From Streptomyces sp. NBC_00582 (lineage in GTDB: Bacteria; Actinomycetota; Actinomycetes; Streptomycetales; Streptomycetaceae), in the NCBI RefSeq assembly GCF_036345155.1, contig NZ_CP107772.1, positions 5,146,001 to 5,210,000 on the forward strand: 64,000 nucleotides of DNA, written 5' to 3'. Within the stretch, counting starts at the first letter, position 1. The number at the start of each line of letters is the position of its first letter. Shown piece after piece: positions 11,440-19,179 of this stretch. Both the position numbers and the translations under genes were made by a program. The notes under the pieces are model-generated. The model was not told the DNA's origin. It saw only the letters and a program-made list of their open reading frames with translations, and ran no database searches.

Positions 11440-11564
11440 CCCCTTCCGCCCCGCCTCACGCGCCACGGCGGTCCCAAACCCGGACCCCGTGCGGTACGGC
11501 GTTTTCCGGCCACGGCGCAAGCGGTCCGATAGGCGGCGATACAGGGAAATGTCCCCCGAAAACT

Positions 11565-11605
11565 GCAGCGGCGTCACCGTGTTCAGGTCACGGTGACGCC
11601 GCTGC
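11565..11605. terminator. bidirectional terminator between the PPOX and Rieske-like genes
   Basis: A perfect 17-base stem (GCAGCGGCGTCACCGTG and its complement) around a 7-base loop lies between convergent genes. Confidence 0.8.
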
Positions 11606-11649
11606 GGGGGGAAGCACCTGAGGCGATCTGTTACGACGGGGGAATCGCG

Positions 11650-11988
11650 TCAGGCACTGCGGGGGGTGGCTGAGATGGTTCGCGGGGCGGCCTGGGGCGC
11701 CGGCTCCGTCAGTTGGTGGTCGCGCCGGTCCAGGTTCACGAAGATCATTCCGTACCGGATCGCGCACCGTACGGGCTGCGGCGCCCCCCGGGGCCGCCGC
11801 AGGCACCGATAGGCCCGTACGTCGTCCTCCTCGTCCCGCGTGACGACCACCGGTTCTCCGAACACGGTCACCATCAACGAGTCACCACTGTGGGGGATGG
11901 CGGTGACCAGGTCGATGAAGTGCCAGCCGGAGCGGTAGGCGGTGGCCATCTCGCGACGGAAGGAGCGGTCGTCGGGTGGTGTACTCAC
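11650..11988 (-). CDS. degenerate Rieske-like small protein
   Basis: 112 residues from a GTG with GGAG five bases upstream. The sequence has the layout of the Rieske domain of ring-hydroxylating oxygenases: SGWHFIDLVTAIPHSGDSLM, then GEPVVVTRDEEDDVRAYRCL, and IRYGMIFVNLDRRD where such enzymes read G.IFVNLD. The cluster ligands are missing. Where C-x-H-R-G is expected it has CLRRPRG (Cys62, no His), and only one further Cys (75) stands where C-x2-H should be. It therefore should not hold a [2Fe-2S] cluster. It follows the exported-peptide gene by one base, so the two are probably co-translated. Binding or regulatory roles are speculation. Confidence 0.6.
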   Translation of the reverse strand: MSTPPDDRSFRREMATAYRSGWHFIDLVTAIPHSGDSLMVTVFGEPVVVTRDEEDDVRAYRCLRRPRGAPQPVRCAIRYGMIFVNLDRRDHQLTEPAPQAAPRTISATPRSA

Positions 11989-11989
11989 G

Positions 11990-12169
11990 TCAGCTCCACG
12001 CGGTGTCTGCCGGGTAGACAGAAGCGTCGTCATCGCCGCCGGCCGCGGCCGACCATGCCGTGTCGTGCTGAGGCTCGCTGTTCCCGCCGGAGAGGCCGGT
12101 CAGCGCTCCGAAGGCCACGACGGCGGAGAAGGCGGCGACAAGCACTGAGCGAAGCATTTTATTCCGCAT
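11990..12169 (-). CDS. small exported peptide with duplicated DTAWS motif
   Basis: 59 residues. A basic N-terminus (MRNKMLRS) and a hydrophobic stretch (VLVAAFSAVVAFGALTGL) form a signal peptide or membrane anchor. The remaining ~32 residues are acidic and carry DTAWS at 36-40 and again as the last five residues (55-59). The ATG at 12167-12169 has GAGGACG 12 bases upstream. The stop is one base from the start of the Rieske-like gene. It sits head-to-head with the first of a row of LuxR-type regulators. I recognise no named family. A secreted signal, a modified peptide precursor or a small structural peptide are all possible. Confidence 0.6.
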   Translation of the reverse strand: MRNKMLRSVLVAAFSAVVAFGALTGLSGGNSEPQHDTAWSAAAGGDDDASVYPADTAWS

Positions 12170-12299
12170 ATTCGGCTTCGTCCTCACTTGAAGTTCCCCT
12201 TTCCCCCGTCGAGTAAGACGATGGCTCATTCGGGCACGTCATGGCCACACGATCGGTGCATCATGTTCCTGCATGTTCAGGACCCTGGGGGGTGGAGAT

Positions 12300-13283
12300 T
12301 TGGCAACGAATCGAATAAAAGGGACACATCCCCATGCCATGACCGACCTGTGCGAGGAAGGAAGCCGCCTATACGCGGACGCACTCCGCACCGGACGCAT
12401 CGCCCGCGTGGACGTGGAACCCGCCCCCTGCCTGATGGAGCTGGCTCTGCTCTACCCCGACGCGGATGACGCCAACTGGCTCCGTCCGGTTCCCGCGTCG
12501 GTCGCCCTCGCCCAGCGGCTCAACCCCATCGAACGCGAGATCACCGAGCGCAGACGGCTCTCGGTCCAGCTCGCCGAGGCGTTCGAGCCGTTCATGTCGC
12601 TCAGCGCCCCGCAGACGACGTCCACCCCCTCCATCACCGTCCTCGAGGGCCTCGACCACATCAACGCGGCACTGGACCTGGCCGCGTCGCAGTGCCGCAA
12701 CGAGGTGCTCTCGATCCAGCCGAGCCACCGCCACCCGGAGCGCCGGCTCATCGAGGCACTGGAACGCGACCGGCCGCTGATCGAACGCGGCGTGCGGATC
12801 CGGACCCTCTACCAGCACACCGCCCGCTACAGCCCGGAGCGGCTCGCCTGGGTGGACCAGTTCGCCGACGGCAAGGCCGAGTACCGCACCATCGACGAAC
12901 TCGTGGAGCGGCTGATCATCTGCGACGAGACCGTGGCGTTCATCCCCATCCGCGACGACCGCCAGGTCGCCCTGGAGATCCGCCACGCCGGACTGGTCAG
13001 CTACCTCATCAAGGTGTTCGAGTTCATCTGGAACCGGGCGGTGCCGCTGAGCGCCGGCGCGCCCTACGAGACCGCCCCCGACGGCCTCACCGACATCCAG
13101 CACTCCATCGCCAAACTCCTCGTCGAGGGCCATGTCGACGAGGCCATCGCCCGCCGGCTGGGGATGAACGTACGGACCTGCCGCGCCCACATCGCCAAAC
13201 TCGCCACCGCCCTGGGCAGCGGCAGCCGGGCCCAACTGGGCTACCTCATCGCGCAGTCCGGGATCCTGGACCGCGACCAGTGA
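12300..13283 (+). CDS. LuxR-type HTH regulator with TrmB/PLD-like middle domain, paralog 1
   Basis: About 327 residues. The N-terminal region has the family pattern HPHA-x4-LCEEGSRLYADALRTG followed by PAPCLMELALLYPD. A middle domain (IQPSHRHPERRLIEALERDR ... GVRIRTLYQHTARYSPERL ... ALEIRHAGLVSYLIKVFEFI) resembles the phospholipase-D-like effector part of TrmB-type regulators. The C-terminal LuxR HTH reads DIQHSIAKLLVEGHVDEAIA then RRLGMNVRTCRAHIAKL. It presumably senses a ligand and acts on nearby promoters. The start is uncertain. The paralogs begin 5-12 codons before the HxH motif, so TTG at 12300 (after GGGGTGG) is chosen; ATG at 12339 would remove that motif and ATG at 12273 lacks a ribosome site. 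Confidence 0.75.
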   Translation: MATNRIKGTHPHAMTDLCEEGSRLYADALRTGRIARVDVEPAPCLMELALLYPDADDANWLRPVPASVALAQRLNPIEREITERRRLSVQLAEAFEPFMSLSAPQTTSTPSITVLEGLDHINAALDLAASQCRNEVLSIQPSHRHPERRLIEALERDRPLIERGVRIRTLYQHTARYSPERLAWVDQFADGKAEYRTIDELVERLIICDETVAFIPIRDDRQVALEIRHAGLVSYLIKVFEFIWNRAVPLSAGAPYETAPDGLTDIQHSIAKLLVEGHVDEAIARRLGMNVRTCRAHIAKLATALGSGSRAQLGYLIAQSGILDRDQ

Positions 13284-13310
13284 GGTGACGGGCTTGCGAA
13301 GAGGAAGCGG

Positions 13311-14300
13311 ATGACGAGCGGGGCGCACCGGCACGCCCAGGAGGTGTGCGAGCCGGGACTGAGTCTCTACGCCCGCGCGCTGCGCGAGGGCCGGGTGGCC
13401 CGGGCCGCGGCCGAGGAGACACCCTGCCTGCTCACCGCGGGGCTGCTGACGCCGGACCCCGACGACCCCGGCCTGCTGGAACCCGTACCGCCCGCCGTCG
13501 CCCTGCACCGCGGACTGCGGTCCCTCGCGGACCGCGTGGCGGACGAACGAGGGCACGCGGCACGGCTGGTGGAGACGTTCGAACCGTTCCTGCGGCTCAC
13601 CCCCCACCCCACCGCCGCACCGGAGTCGCCCGCCATCGGCGTCCTGAGCGGCCCGGCCCGCATCAACGAGGCCATCACCTCGGCGATGGCCGAGGCCCGG
13701 CGGGAGATGCTGTGCATCCAGCCGTACACCGCCCCCGCCGACCGCCCGCCGACCGTGCACCTCCTGCCCATGGAACGCGACCAGGCCTTCCTGGACCGGG
13801 GCTGCCGGATCCGCACCCTCTACCAGCACACGCTGCGGCACGCGCCGACCATCGCGGCACGCTACGAGCAGATCCGCGGCGACGTCGAGGCCCGCACCCT
13901 CGACGAGGTCACCGACCGGCTCATCCTGCTCGACCGCACCGTCGCCTTCGTCCCGGCCAACAAGGAGCGCAGCCTCGCCCTGGAGGTCCGCCACCCCGCG
14001 CTGACCGCGTACTTCGCCACCACCTTCGAACGCCTCTGGGAGCTGGCCACCCCCATGTACCCCGAGGCCGTACGGCAGCCCACCCTGAACGGGGTCACCC
14101 CGCGCCAGCGGGCCGTCGCCACCCTCCTGGTGGAGGGCCACACCGACGCGGTGATCGCCGACCGCCTCGGCATGAACGTCCGCACCACCCGCGTCCACAT
14201 CGCCCGACTCGCCGCCGGCCTCGGCAGCGAGAGCCGCGCCCAGCTCGGCTACCTCATCGCACGCTCAGGAATCCTCGACCAGGAAAGAGACCCGACGTGA
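13311..14300 (+). CDS. LuxR-type HTH regulator with TrmB/PLD-like middle domain, paralog 2
   Basis: 329 residues with the same layout as its neighbours: HRHAQEVCEPGLSLYARALR near the start, AMAEARREMLCIQPYTAP opening the middle domain, GCRIRTLYQHTLRHAPTIA, and ALEVRHPALTAYFATTFERL. The C-terminal HTH is TPRQRAVATLLVEGHTDAVI with DRLGMNVRTTRVHIARLAAG. The ATG has GAGGAAG at good spacing. It lies 27 bases after paralog 1 and overlaps paralog 3 by four bases, so the three form an operon. It is more like paralog 3 than paralog 1, suggesting a recent local duplication. Confidence 0.85.
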   Translation: MTSGAHRHAQEVCEPGLSLYARALREGRVARAAAEETPCLLTAGLLTPDPDDPGLLEPVPPAVALHRGLRSLADRVADERGHAARLVETFEPFLRLTPHPTAAPESPAIGVLSGPARINEAITSAMAEARREMLCIQPYTAPADRPPTVHLLPMERDQAFLDRGCRIRTLYQHTLRHAPTIAARYEQIRGDVEARTLDEVTDRLILLDRTVAFVPANKERSLALEVRHPALTAYFATTFERLWELATPMYPEAVRQPTLNGVTPRQRAVATLLVEGHTDAVIADRLGMNVRTTRVHIARLAAGLGSESRAQLGYLIARSGILDQERDPT

Positions 14301-15316
14301 ACGCGCCGCCGCATCCCCACCACGGCGTGGCAGAACTCTGCACCCCGGGCAGACAGCTCTACGAACGCGCCCTGCGCGAGGGGCATCTCGCGGCCGGCGA
14401 CGCCGAGACGGCCCCCTGCCTGCTCGACCTGGGCCTCCTCCACCCGGCGGTCGACGATCTGCGCCGGCTGGAGCCCGTGGCCCCCGCCGTCGCCCTGCAC
14501 CGCCAGCTCAACGCCACCGCGGCCCGCATCGCCGACGCCCGGCGCCACGAGGAGGAGCTGGCCACCCTCTTCGAACCCCTCATGCGCCTCACCGGCAGCC
14601 GCACCGCCCCCGCGGAGTCCGCCTCCCTGCGCATCCTCAGCGGCAACGAGCAGATCAACCGGGCCATCACCGAGGCCATGGACGAGATGCGCGAGGAACT
14701 GCTGTGCATCCAGCCGAGGACCGGCCTCGACACCGAGATGGCCGCCGGCGCCATCGAGATCGCCCGCCGCCGCGACCAGGCCGTACTCGACCGCGGCTGC
14801 CGCATCCGCACCCTCTACCAGCACACCACCCGGCACATCCAGATGGTCATCGGCCACTACGAGCTGCTGAGCGGCGACGCCGAGGCACGCGGCCTCGACG
14901 AGGTCACCGACCGGCTGCTCGTCGTCGACCGCACGGTGGCCTTCCTGCCCGCCAACGAGGACGGCACCCTCGCCCTGGAAGTCCGCCACCCCGCCCTGAT
15001 CACCTTCCTGGCCACGGCCTTCGACCGCTTCTGGCGGCTGGCCACCCCCATGTACCCCGAGGCGGTGCAGCGGCCCTCCCTCAACGGGGTGACCCCCCGT
15101 CAGCGGGCCATCGCCACCCTCCTCGTCGAAGGCCACACCGACGCCGTGATCGCCGCGCGCCTCGGCATGAACATCCGCACCGCCCGCGTCCACATCGCCA
15201 AGCTCGCCGCCGGCCTCGGCAGCGAGAGCCGCGCCCAACTCGGTTATCTCATCGGCCGGTCCGGGATCCTCGACCAGGAAGAACATCAGGAAGGGCGTCC
15301 GGGACCGCGCCGGTGA
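14297..15316 (+). CDS. LuxR-type HTH regulator with TrmB/PLD-like middle domain, paralog 3
   Basis: 339 residues from a GTG that overlaps the preceding stop (GTGA), with AGGAAAGAG upstream. Shared blocks are HPHHGVAELCTPGRQLYERA, MDEMREELLCIQPRTG, GCRIRTLYQHTTRHIQMVIG, ALEVRHPALITFLATAFDRF and the HTH TPRQRAIATLLVEGHTDAVI. A segment near 150-165 (DTEMAAGAIEIARRRD) replaces the shorter proline-rich stretch of paralog 2. The last 68 bases overlap the 3' end of the convergent paralog 4. Confidence 0.85.
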   Translation: MNAPPHPHHGVAELCTPGRQLYERALREGHLAAGDAETAPCLLDLGLLHPAVDDLRRLEPVAPAVALHRQLNATAARIADARRHEEELATLFEPLMRLTGSRTAPAESASLRILSGNEQINRAITEAMDEMREELLCIQPRTGLDTEMAAGAIEIARRRDQAVLDRGCRIRTLYQHTTRHIQMVIGHYELLSGDAEARGLDEVTDRLLVVDRTVAFLPANEDGTLALEVRHPALITFLATAFDRFWRLATPMYPEAVQRPSLNGVTPRQRAIATLLVEGHTDAVIAARLGMNIRTARVHIAKLAAGLGSESRAQLGYLIGRSGILDQEEHQEGRPGPRR

Positions 15317-16346
15317 TCCGGCCCTCCGGCACATGCGCCCCGGCGGGTCCGAGCCCGCCCACCTCGACCGGTCCGTCCAGCCCCACCTGCGCGATCCGCA
15401 CCCCCAACTGGGTCCGGCTCGCCGCCCCGAGGGTCTCCGAGAGCCGTGCGATATGGGCCCGGCAGGTACGGACGCTGATGCCGAGGCGCTCGGCGATCAC
15501 CGCGTCCTGGTGGCCCTCCGCCAGCAGCGCGGCGATGGACTGCTCGCGGTGCGAGATGCCCTCGATACGGGTCTCCGGGAGCGGGGCGGTCAGCGGGATC
15601 GCGAGCCGCCACAGCCGCTCGAAGACCGTCACCAGATAGGCGATCAGGGCGGGGTGGCGCAGCTCCAGCGCCATCGTGCGATCGGCGTTCGCCGGGATGA
15701 AGGCCACCTTGCGGTCGAAGAGGATCAGCCGGTCGACGACCTCGTCCAGGGTGCGGGCCTCCACCGCGTCGCCCATCAGCTCCAGGTAGTTCAGCAACCC
15801 CTGCCCGTGCCGGGCCACATGGTTGTACAGGTCGCGCATCCGCACGCCCCGGCCACGCAGTTCCAGCGCCCGGTGCAGGCCCTCCGACAGCTCGTGCTCG
15901 CGCCGGATGCCGCCCGGCTGCACCGTCAGCACCTCCGTCGTACAGGCCTCGGTCGCCTGGTCCAGGGCCGCCTGGATGCGCGAGGAGCCGTCCAGGACAC
16001 GGATCGCGGCGCCCTCCTGGGCCCGCGCGCCGAGCCCCGGGCCGCCGAGACCGGCGTACCACTCGAAGGCGGCGACGGCCGAGCCCACCCGCCGCTGGCT
16101 CGCGCTCACCTCGTCGTGCAGACCGCGCAGCAGCCGGGTCATGACCTCCTGCGGGGAGGTCGGCACCAGCCACTCCATGTCGTCGGGGTCGGGATGCAGC
16201 AGGGCCAGCTCCAGCAGACAGGGAACCGGCTCGGCGTCGCCGCGCGGCACGCGTCCCCGCCGTACGGCCCGGGAATACACGCGATCCCCGGCCCCGCACA
16301 GTCGGTCAGCACCGTGTGGATGCTCCTCCGTCCCGTGCCCGGCCAT
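15249..16346 (-). CDS. LuxR-type HTH regulator with TrmB/PLD-like middle domain, paralog 4
   Basis: 365 residues, read toward the other three. The N-terminus has EEHPHGADRLCGAGDRVYSR and PVPCLLELALLHPDPDDMEW. The middle domain has RVLDGSSRIQAALDQATEAC, GRGVRMRDLYNHVARHGQGL and ALELRHPALIAYLVTVFERL. The HTH is ISHREQSIAALLAEGHQDAV then AERLGISVRTCRAHIARLSE. It carries an extra ~30-residue Gly/Pro-rich tail that runs antisense to the end of paralog 3, so the original stop may have been lost. The ATG at 16344-16346 is chosen because it starts just before the HxH motif, as in the paralogs. Confidence 0.8.
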   Translation of the reverse strand: MAGHGTEEHPHGADRLCGAGDRVYSRAVRRGRVPRGDAEPVPCLLELALLHPDPDDMEWLVPTSPQEVMTRLLRGLHDEVSASQRRVGSAVAAFEWYAGLGGPGLGARAQEGAAIRVLDGSSRIQAALDQATEACTTEVLTVQPGGIRREHELSEGLHRALELRGRGVRMRDLYNHVARHGQGLLNYLELMGDAVEARTLDEVVDRLILFDRKVAFIPANADRTMALELRHPALIAYLVTVFERLWRLAIPLTAPLPETRIEGISHREQSIAALLAEGHQDAVIAERLGISVRTCRAHIARLSETLGAASRTQLGVRIAQVGLDGPVEVGGLGPAGAHVPEGRITGAVPDALPDVLPGRGSRTGR

Positions 16347-16697
16347 CGCCCATCCCACCCCCGCCTGACACCTCTCCGACGCGCCTTCCGCGACGCAACT
16401 ATGCGCGGCGCGGACCGGCTCCGCAACACGGCTCCCCCGGCCACGGCAGCGGAAAACCACTCATATACCCGGGTTTCTCCCGGCCTCCGCCCCTCGCATT
16501 GCAACAAGCTGATGGTGGTGCGCGCCGACCGGGCCGGGCATGGTTGATTCCACTTCCCCCCGGGTGCTCCGCACCCGGGTCGGTCCGGCCGGACGACGGG
16601 GGAGCCCGGCCGGACCCGGGGAACGTCTTGCGGAGGCGTGCGTTCCCGGAAACCGCCGGGTGATCGCCCTGTTACGTCCCGCACTTACCTTCTGGCC
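16347..16697. other. divergent promoter region between LuxR paralog 4 and the ATP-grasp gene
   Basis: 351 bases with no supported gene. It holds a perfect inverted repeat, CCGGGTGC and its mate around a 3-base loop (16559-16579), which could be an operator or a small hairpin. TTACCT lies about eight bases before the ATG of the ATP-grasp gene and could be the -10 of a leaderless transcript. Confidence 0.45.
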
Positions 16698-18245
16698 ATG
16701 GCGGACATATTCGACGCATACGCGTTGGCCGATGCATGGGACGAGATGTTCGAACGGCCGGGTGAGGTCAGGACCGCCTATGAGCCGGTACTGGCGGCGC
16801 TCCAGCCGATCGAACCAGGTGAATTGCGCTTCCGGGCGGACCAGATGGCCCGTTCGTTCACCGACCGCGGCGTGACCTACGCCTTCGCGGGCGAGGAGCG
16901 GCCCTGGCCGCTGGATCTCGTGCCGAGGATCCTCGACGCCCTCGAGTGGGATTTCATACAACGCGGGGTCGGGCAGAGAGTCAGGGCCCTGGAGGCCTAC
17001 CTCGCCGACGCCTACGGGCCCTGCCGGGCCTTCGAGGACGGTGTCGTCCCCTGGCGGCTGCTGCTGACCTCCCCGCACTTCCACCGCGCGGCCCACGGGG
17101 TGGAGCCCCCGAACGGGGTCCGCATCCATGTCGCCGGAATCGACCTGGTGCGCGACGAGGCCGGGGACTTCCGGGTGCTCGAGGACAACGTGCGGGTGCC
17201 CAGCGGGGTGTCGTACGTCATCGAGAACCGGCGCGCCATGACCCGGGTGTTCCCCTCGCTCTTCGACGGCCAGCACGTCGTGCCGGTCGACGGCTACCCG
17301 GCGCGGCTGCTGGCCGCGCTGCGGGCCGCGGCCCCGGAGCGGACCACCGACCCCCGGGTCGTCGTCCTCACCCCGGGTCCCAGTAACGCCGCGTACTTCG
17401 AACACGCGCTGCTGGCACGGCTGATGGGCGTGCAACTGGTCGAGGGGCACGACCTCGTCTGCCGCAACAACCGGGTGTGGATGCGCACCACCCGGGGCGA
17501 GGTGCCCGTCCACGTCGTCTACCGGCGGCTCGACGACGACTTCCTCGACCCGCTGCACTTCCGCCCCGACTCGGTGATCGGCTGCCCCGGCATCCTGAGC
17601 GCCGCCGTGGCCGGGAACGTCACCCTCGCCAACGCGGTCGGCAACGGCGTCGCCGACGACAAGCTGCTCTACACCTACGTCCCGGACCTGATCCGCTACT
17701 ACCTCGGCGAGGAACCGATTCTCCCCAACGTCGAGTCGTACCGCCCCGACGAGCCGGGCCAGCTCGAGGCCGTCCTCGACCAGATCGACCGGCTGGTCGT
17801 CAAGCCGGTCGACGGCGCGGGCGGACAGGGCATCGTGATCGGCCCGAAGGCCGACGCGAAGACCCTGGAGAGGACCCGCAGGGCGGTCGCCGCCGACCCC
17901 CGCGGTTTCATCGCCCAACGGCCCGTCGCCCTGTCCACGTCCCCCACCCTCGCGGGCGAACGCATGGCACCCCGCCACATCGACCTGCGCCCCTTCGCCG
18001 TCAACGACGGAGGCGACGTCTGGGTGCTGCCGGGCGGCCTGACCCGGGTCGCCCTCCAGGAGGGCAACCTGATCGTCAACTCCAGCCAGGGCGGCGGCTC
18101 CAAGGACACCTGGGTGCTCGCCGAAGGCCCCGTCGAGGGCCCCTCCCGCGACGCCGGCGACGGCACGCTCCCGTCCGTCGTCCCCCGCCAGCTCGGCCCC
18201 GACGGGACCCCCACCCTCGTACCGGAAGGGGCGCAGCAGCAGTGA
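16698..18245 (+). CDS. circularly permuted ATP-grasp protein
   Basis: 515 residues of the circularly permuted ATP-grasp type (DUF404/DUF407). Signature stretches are GVRIHVAGIDLVRDEAGDFR, VLEDNVRVPSGVSYVIENR, VVVLTPGPSNAAYFEHALLA, GVQLVEGHDLVCRNNRVWMR, and the nucleotide-binding RLVVKPVDGAGGQGIVIGPK followed by RHIDLRPFAVNDGG. ATP-grasp amidoligases join a carboxylate to an amine through an acyl phosphate; the substrate here is unknown. It is the first gene of a three-gene operon with an alpha-E protein and a transglutaminase, a set conserved across many bacteria and proposed from comparative genomics to make or process a peptide-like bond. ATG at 16698 begins the family-typical N-terminus. 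Confidence 0.9.
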   Translation: MADIFDAYALADAWDEMFERPGEVRTAYEPVLAALQPIEPGELRFRADQMARSFTDRGVTYAFAGEERPWPLDLVPRILDALEWDFIQRGVGQRVRALEAYLADAYGPCRAFEDGVVPWRLLLTSPHFHRAAHGVEPPNGVRIHVAGIDLVRDEAGDFRVLEDNVRVPSGVSYVIENRRAMTRVFPSLFDGQHVVPVDGYPARLLAALRAAAPERTTDPRVVVLTPGPSNAAYFEHALLARLMGVQLVEGHDLVCRNNRVWMRTTRGEVPVHVVYRRLDDDFLDPLHFRPDSVIGCPGILSAAVAGNVTLANAVGNGVADDKLLYTYVPDLIRYYLGEEPILPNVESYRPDEPGQLEAVLDQIDRLVVKPVDGAGGQGIVIGPKADAKTLERTRRAVAADPRGFIAQRPVALSTSPTLAGERMAPRHIDLRPFAVNDGGDVWVLPGGLTRVALQEGNLIVNSSQGGGSKDTWVLAEGPVEGPSRDAGDGTLPSVVPRQLGPDGTPTLVPEGAQQQ

Positions 18246-19174
18246 ACGACGTGATCCTCTCCCGCATAGCGGAGTCGCTGACCTGGACCGGCCGCTATGT
18301 CGAACGGGCCGACGCCACCGCACGGATCCTCGACGCCTACCTCCACCGCATGCTGGAGGACCCCTGGCGCGACGAGGACGCGGCCTGCCGGTCGCTGTAC
18401 GCGATCCTCGGCATGGACGCGGGCCGCGCACCGGTCGACATGCAGCAGGTCCTCGACCAGCTCGCCTTCGACGCCCGCTCGACGGGCTCGATCGAGGGCG
18501 CGCTGGGCGCGGCCCGGCTCAACGCGCGAAGCGCCCGCGAGGCGGTGTCGTCCGCCATGTGGGAGTGCCTGAACGCCACCTGGCACGCCCTCGCCGACCA
18601 GCGCCGCGCCGCCCGCCGCACCGGTCCGTACGCCTATCTGGAACTGGTCCGCAGCCGCGCCGCGCTCTTCTTCGGCCTGGCCGACTCCACGATGAGCCGG
18701 GACGACTCCTGGCGGTTCGTCGTCCTCGGGCGGAGCCTGGAGCGGGTGGACATGACCGTACGGCTGCTGTCGGTGCGGGTCCTGGACGCCGTGCACGCGC
18801 CGGACTGGCCGACGCTGCTCAGCGCGTCGGGCGCCGACGAGGCGTTCGCACGGGTGTACGGCGGTTTCGGGGACACCGCGCGTGTCGCCGAGTTCCTGCT
18901 GCTCGACCGGGACTTCCCGCGCTCGGCGCTGCACGCGCTGACCACGGCGGAGGAGTGTCTGTCCGCGCTCGGCCGGCCCCGCCAGGATCCGGCGCGCCGC
19001 CCGATCGGCCGGCTGCGCACCCGCCTGGAGTACCTCGACACCCAGGCGTTGGAGGACCAGTTGCCGCTGCTCCTGCGGGACCTTCAGACGGCCTGCATGG
19101 CCTCGGCTGAGGCGGTCGCCGAGCGGTTCTTCCCGTACCAGGGGCCCGTCGTGTGGGCCCAGGAAGGAGCGTGA
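18242..19174 (+). CDS. alpha-E domain protein
   Basis: 310 residues, all helical in appearance. It begins with the family signature MNDVILSRIAESLTWTGRYV-ERAD and continues with WECLNATWHALADQ, GLADSTMSRDDSWRFVVLGR and SLERVDMTVRLLSVRVLD. The alpha-E family (DUF403) is nearly always encoded between a permuted ATP-grasp and a transglutaminase, as here. No catalytic activity is established; a scaffold or partner role is inferred. The GTG start overlaps the preceding stop as GTGA. Confidence 0.9.
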   Translation: MNDVILSRIAESLTWTGRYVERADATARILDAYLHRMLEDPWRDEDAACRSLYAILGMDAGRAPVDMQQVLDQLAFDARSTGSIEGALGAARLNARSAREAVSSAMWECLNATWHALADQRRAARRTGPYAYLELVRSRAALFFGLADSTMSRDDSWRFVVLGRSLERVDMTVRLLSVRVLDAVHAPDWPTLLSASGADEAFARVYGGFGDTARVAEFLLLDRDFPRSALHALTTAEECLSALGRPRQDPARRPIGRLRTRLEYLDTQALEDQLPLLLRDLQTACMASAEAVAERFFPYQGPVVWAQEGA

Positions 19175-19179
19175 GCGCG

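Noticed and set aside
12369..14198. 609-codon reverse frame opposite LuxR paralogs 1 and 2
   Set aside because: It crosses two forward genes, including their spacer, and has no family features.
11650..16346. The peptide/LuxR locus as a complete biosynthetic gene cluster
   Set aside because: No modifying enzyme, exporter or protease is present in or beside it; only a regulatory or signalling reading is supported.
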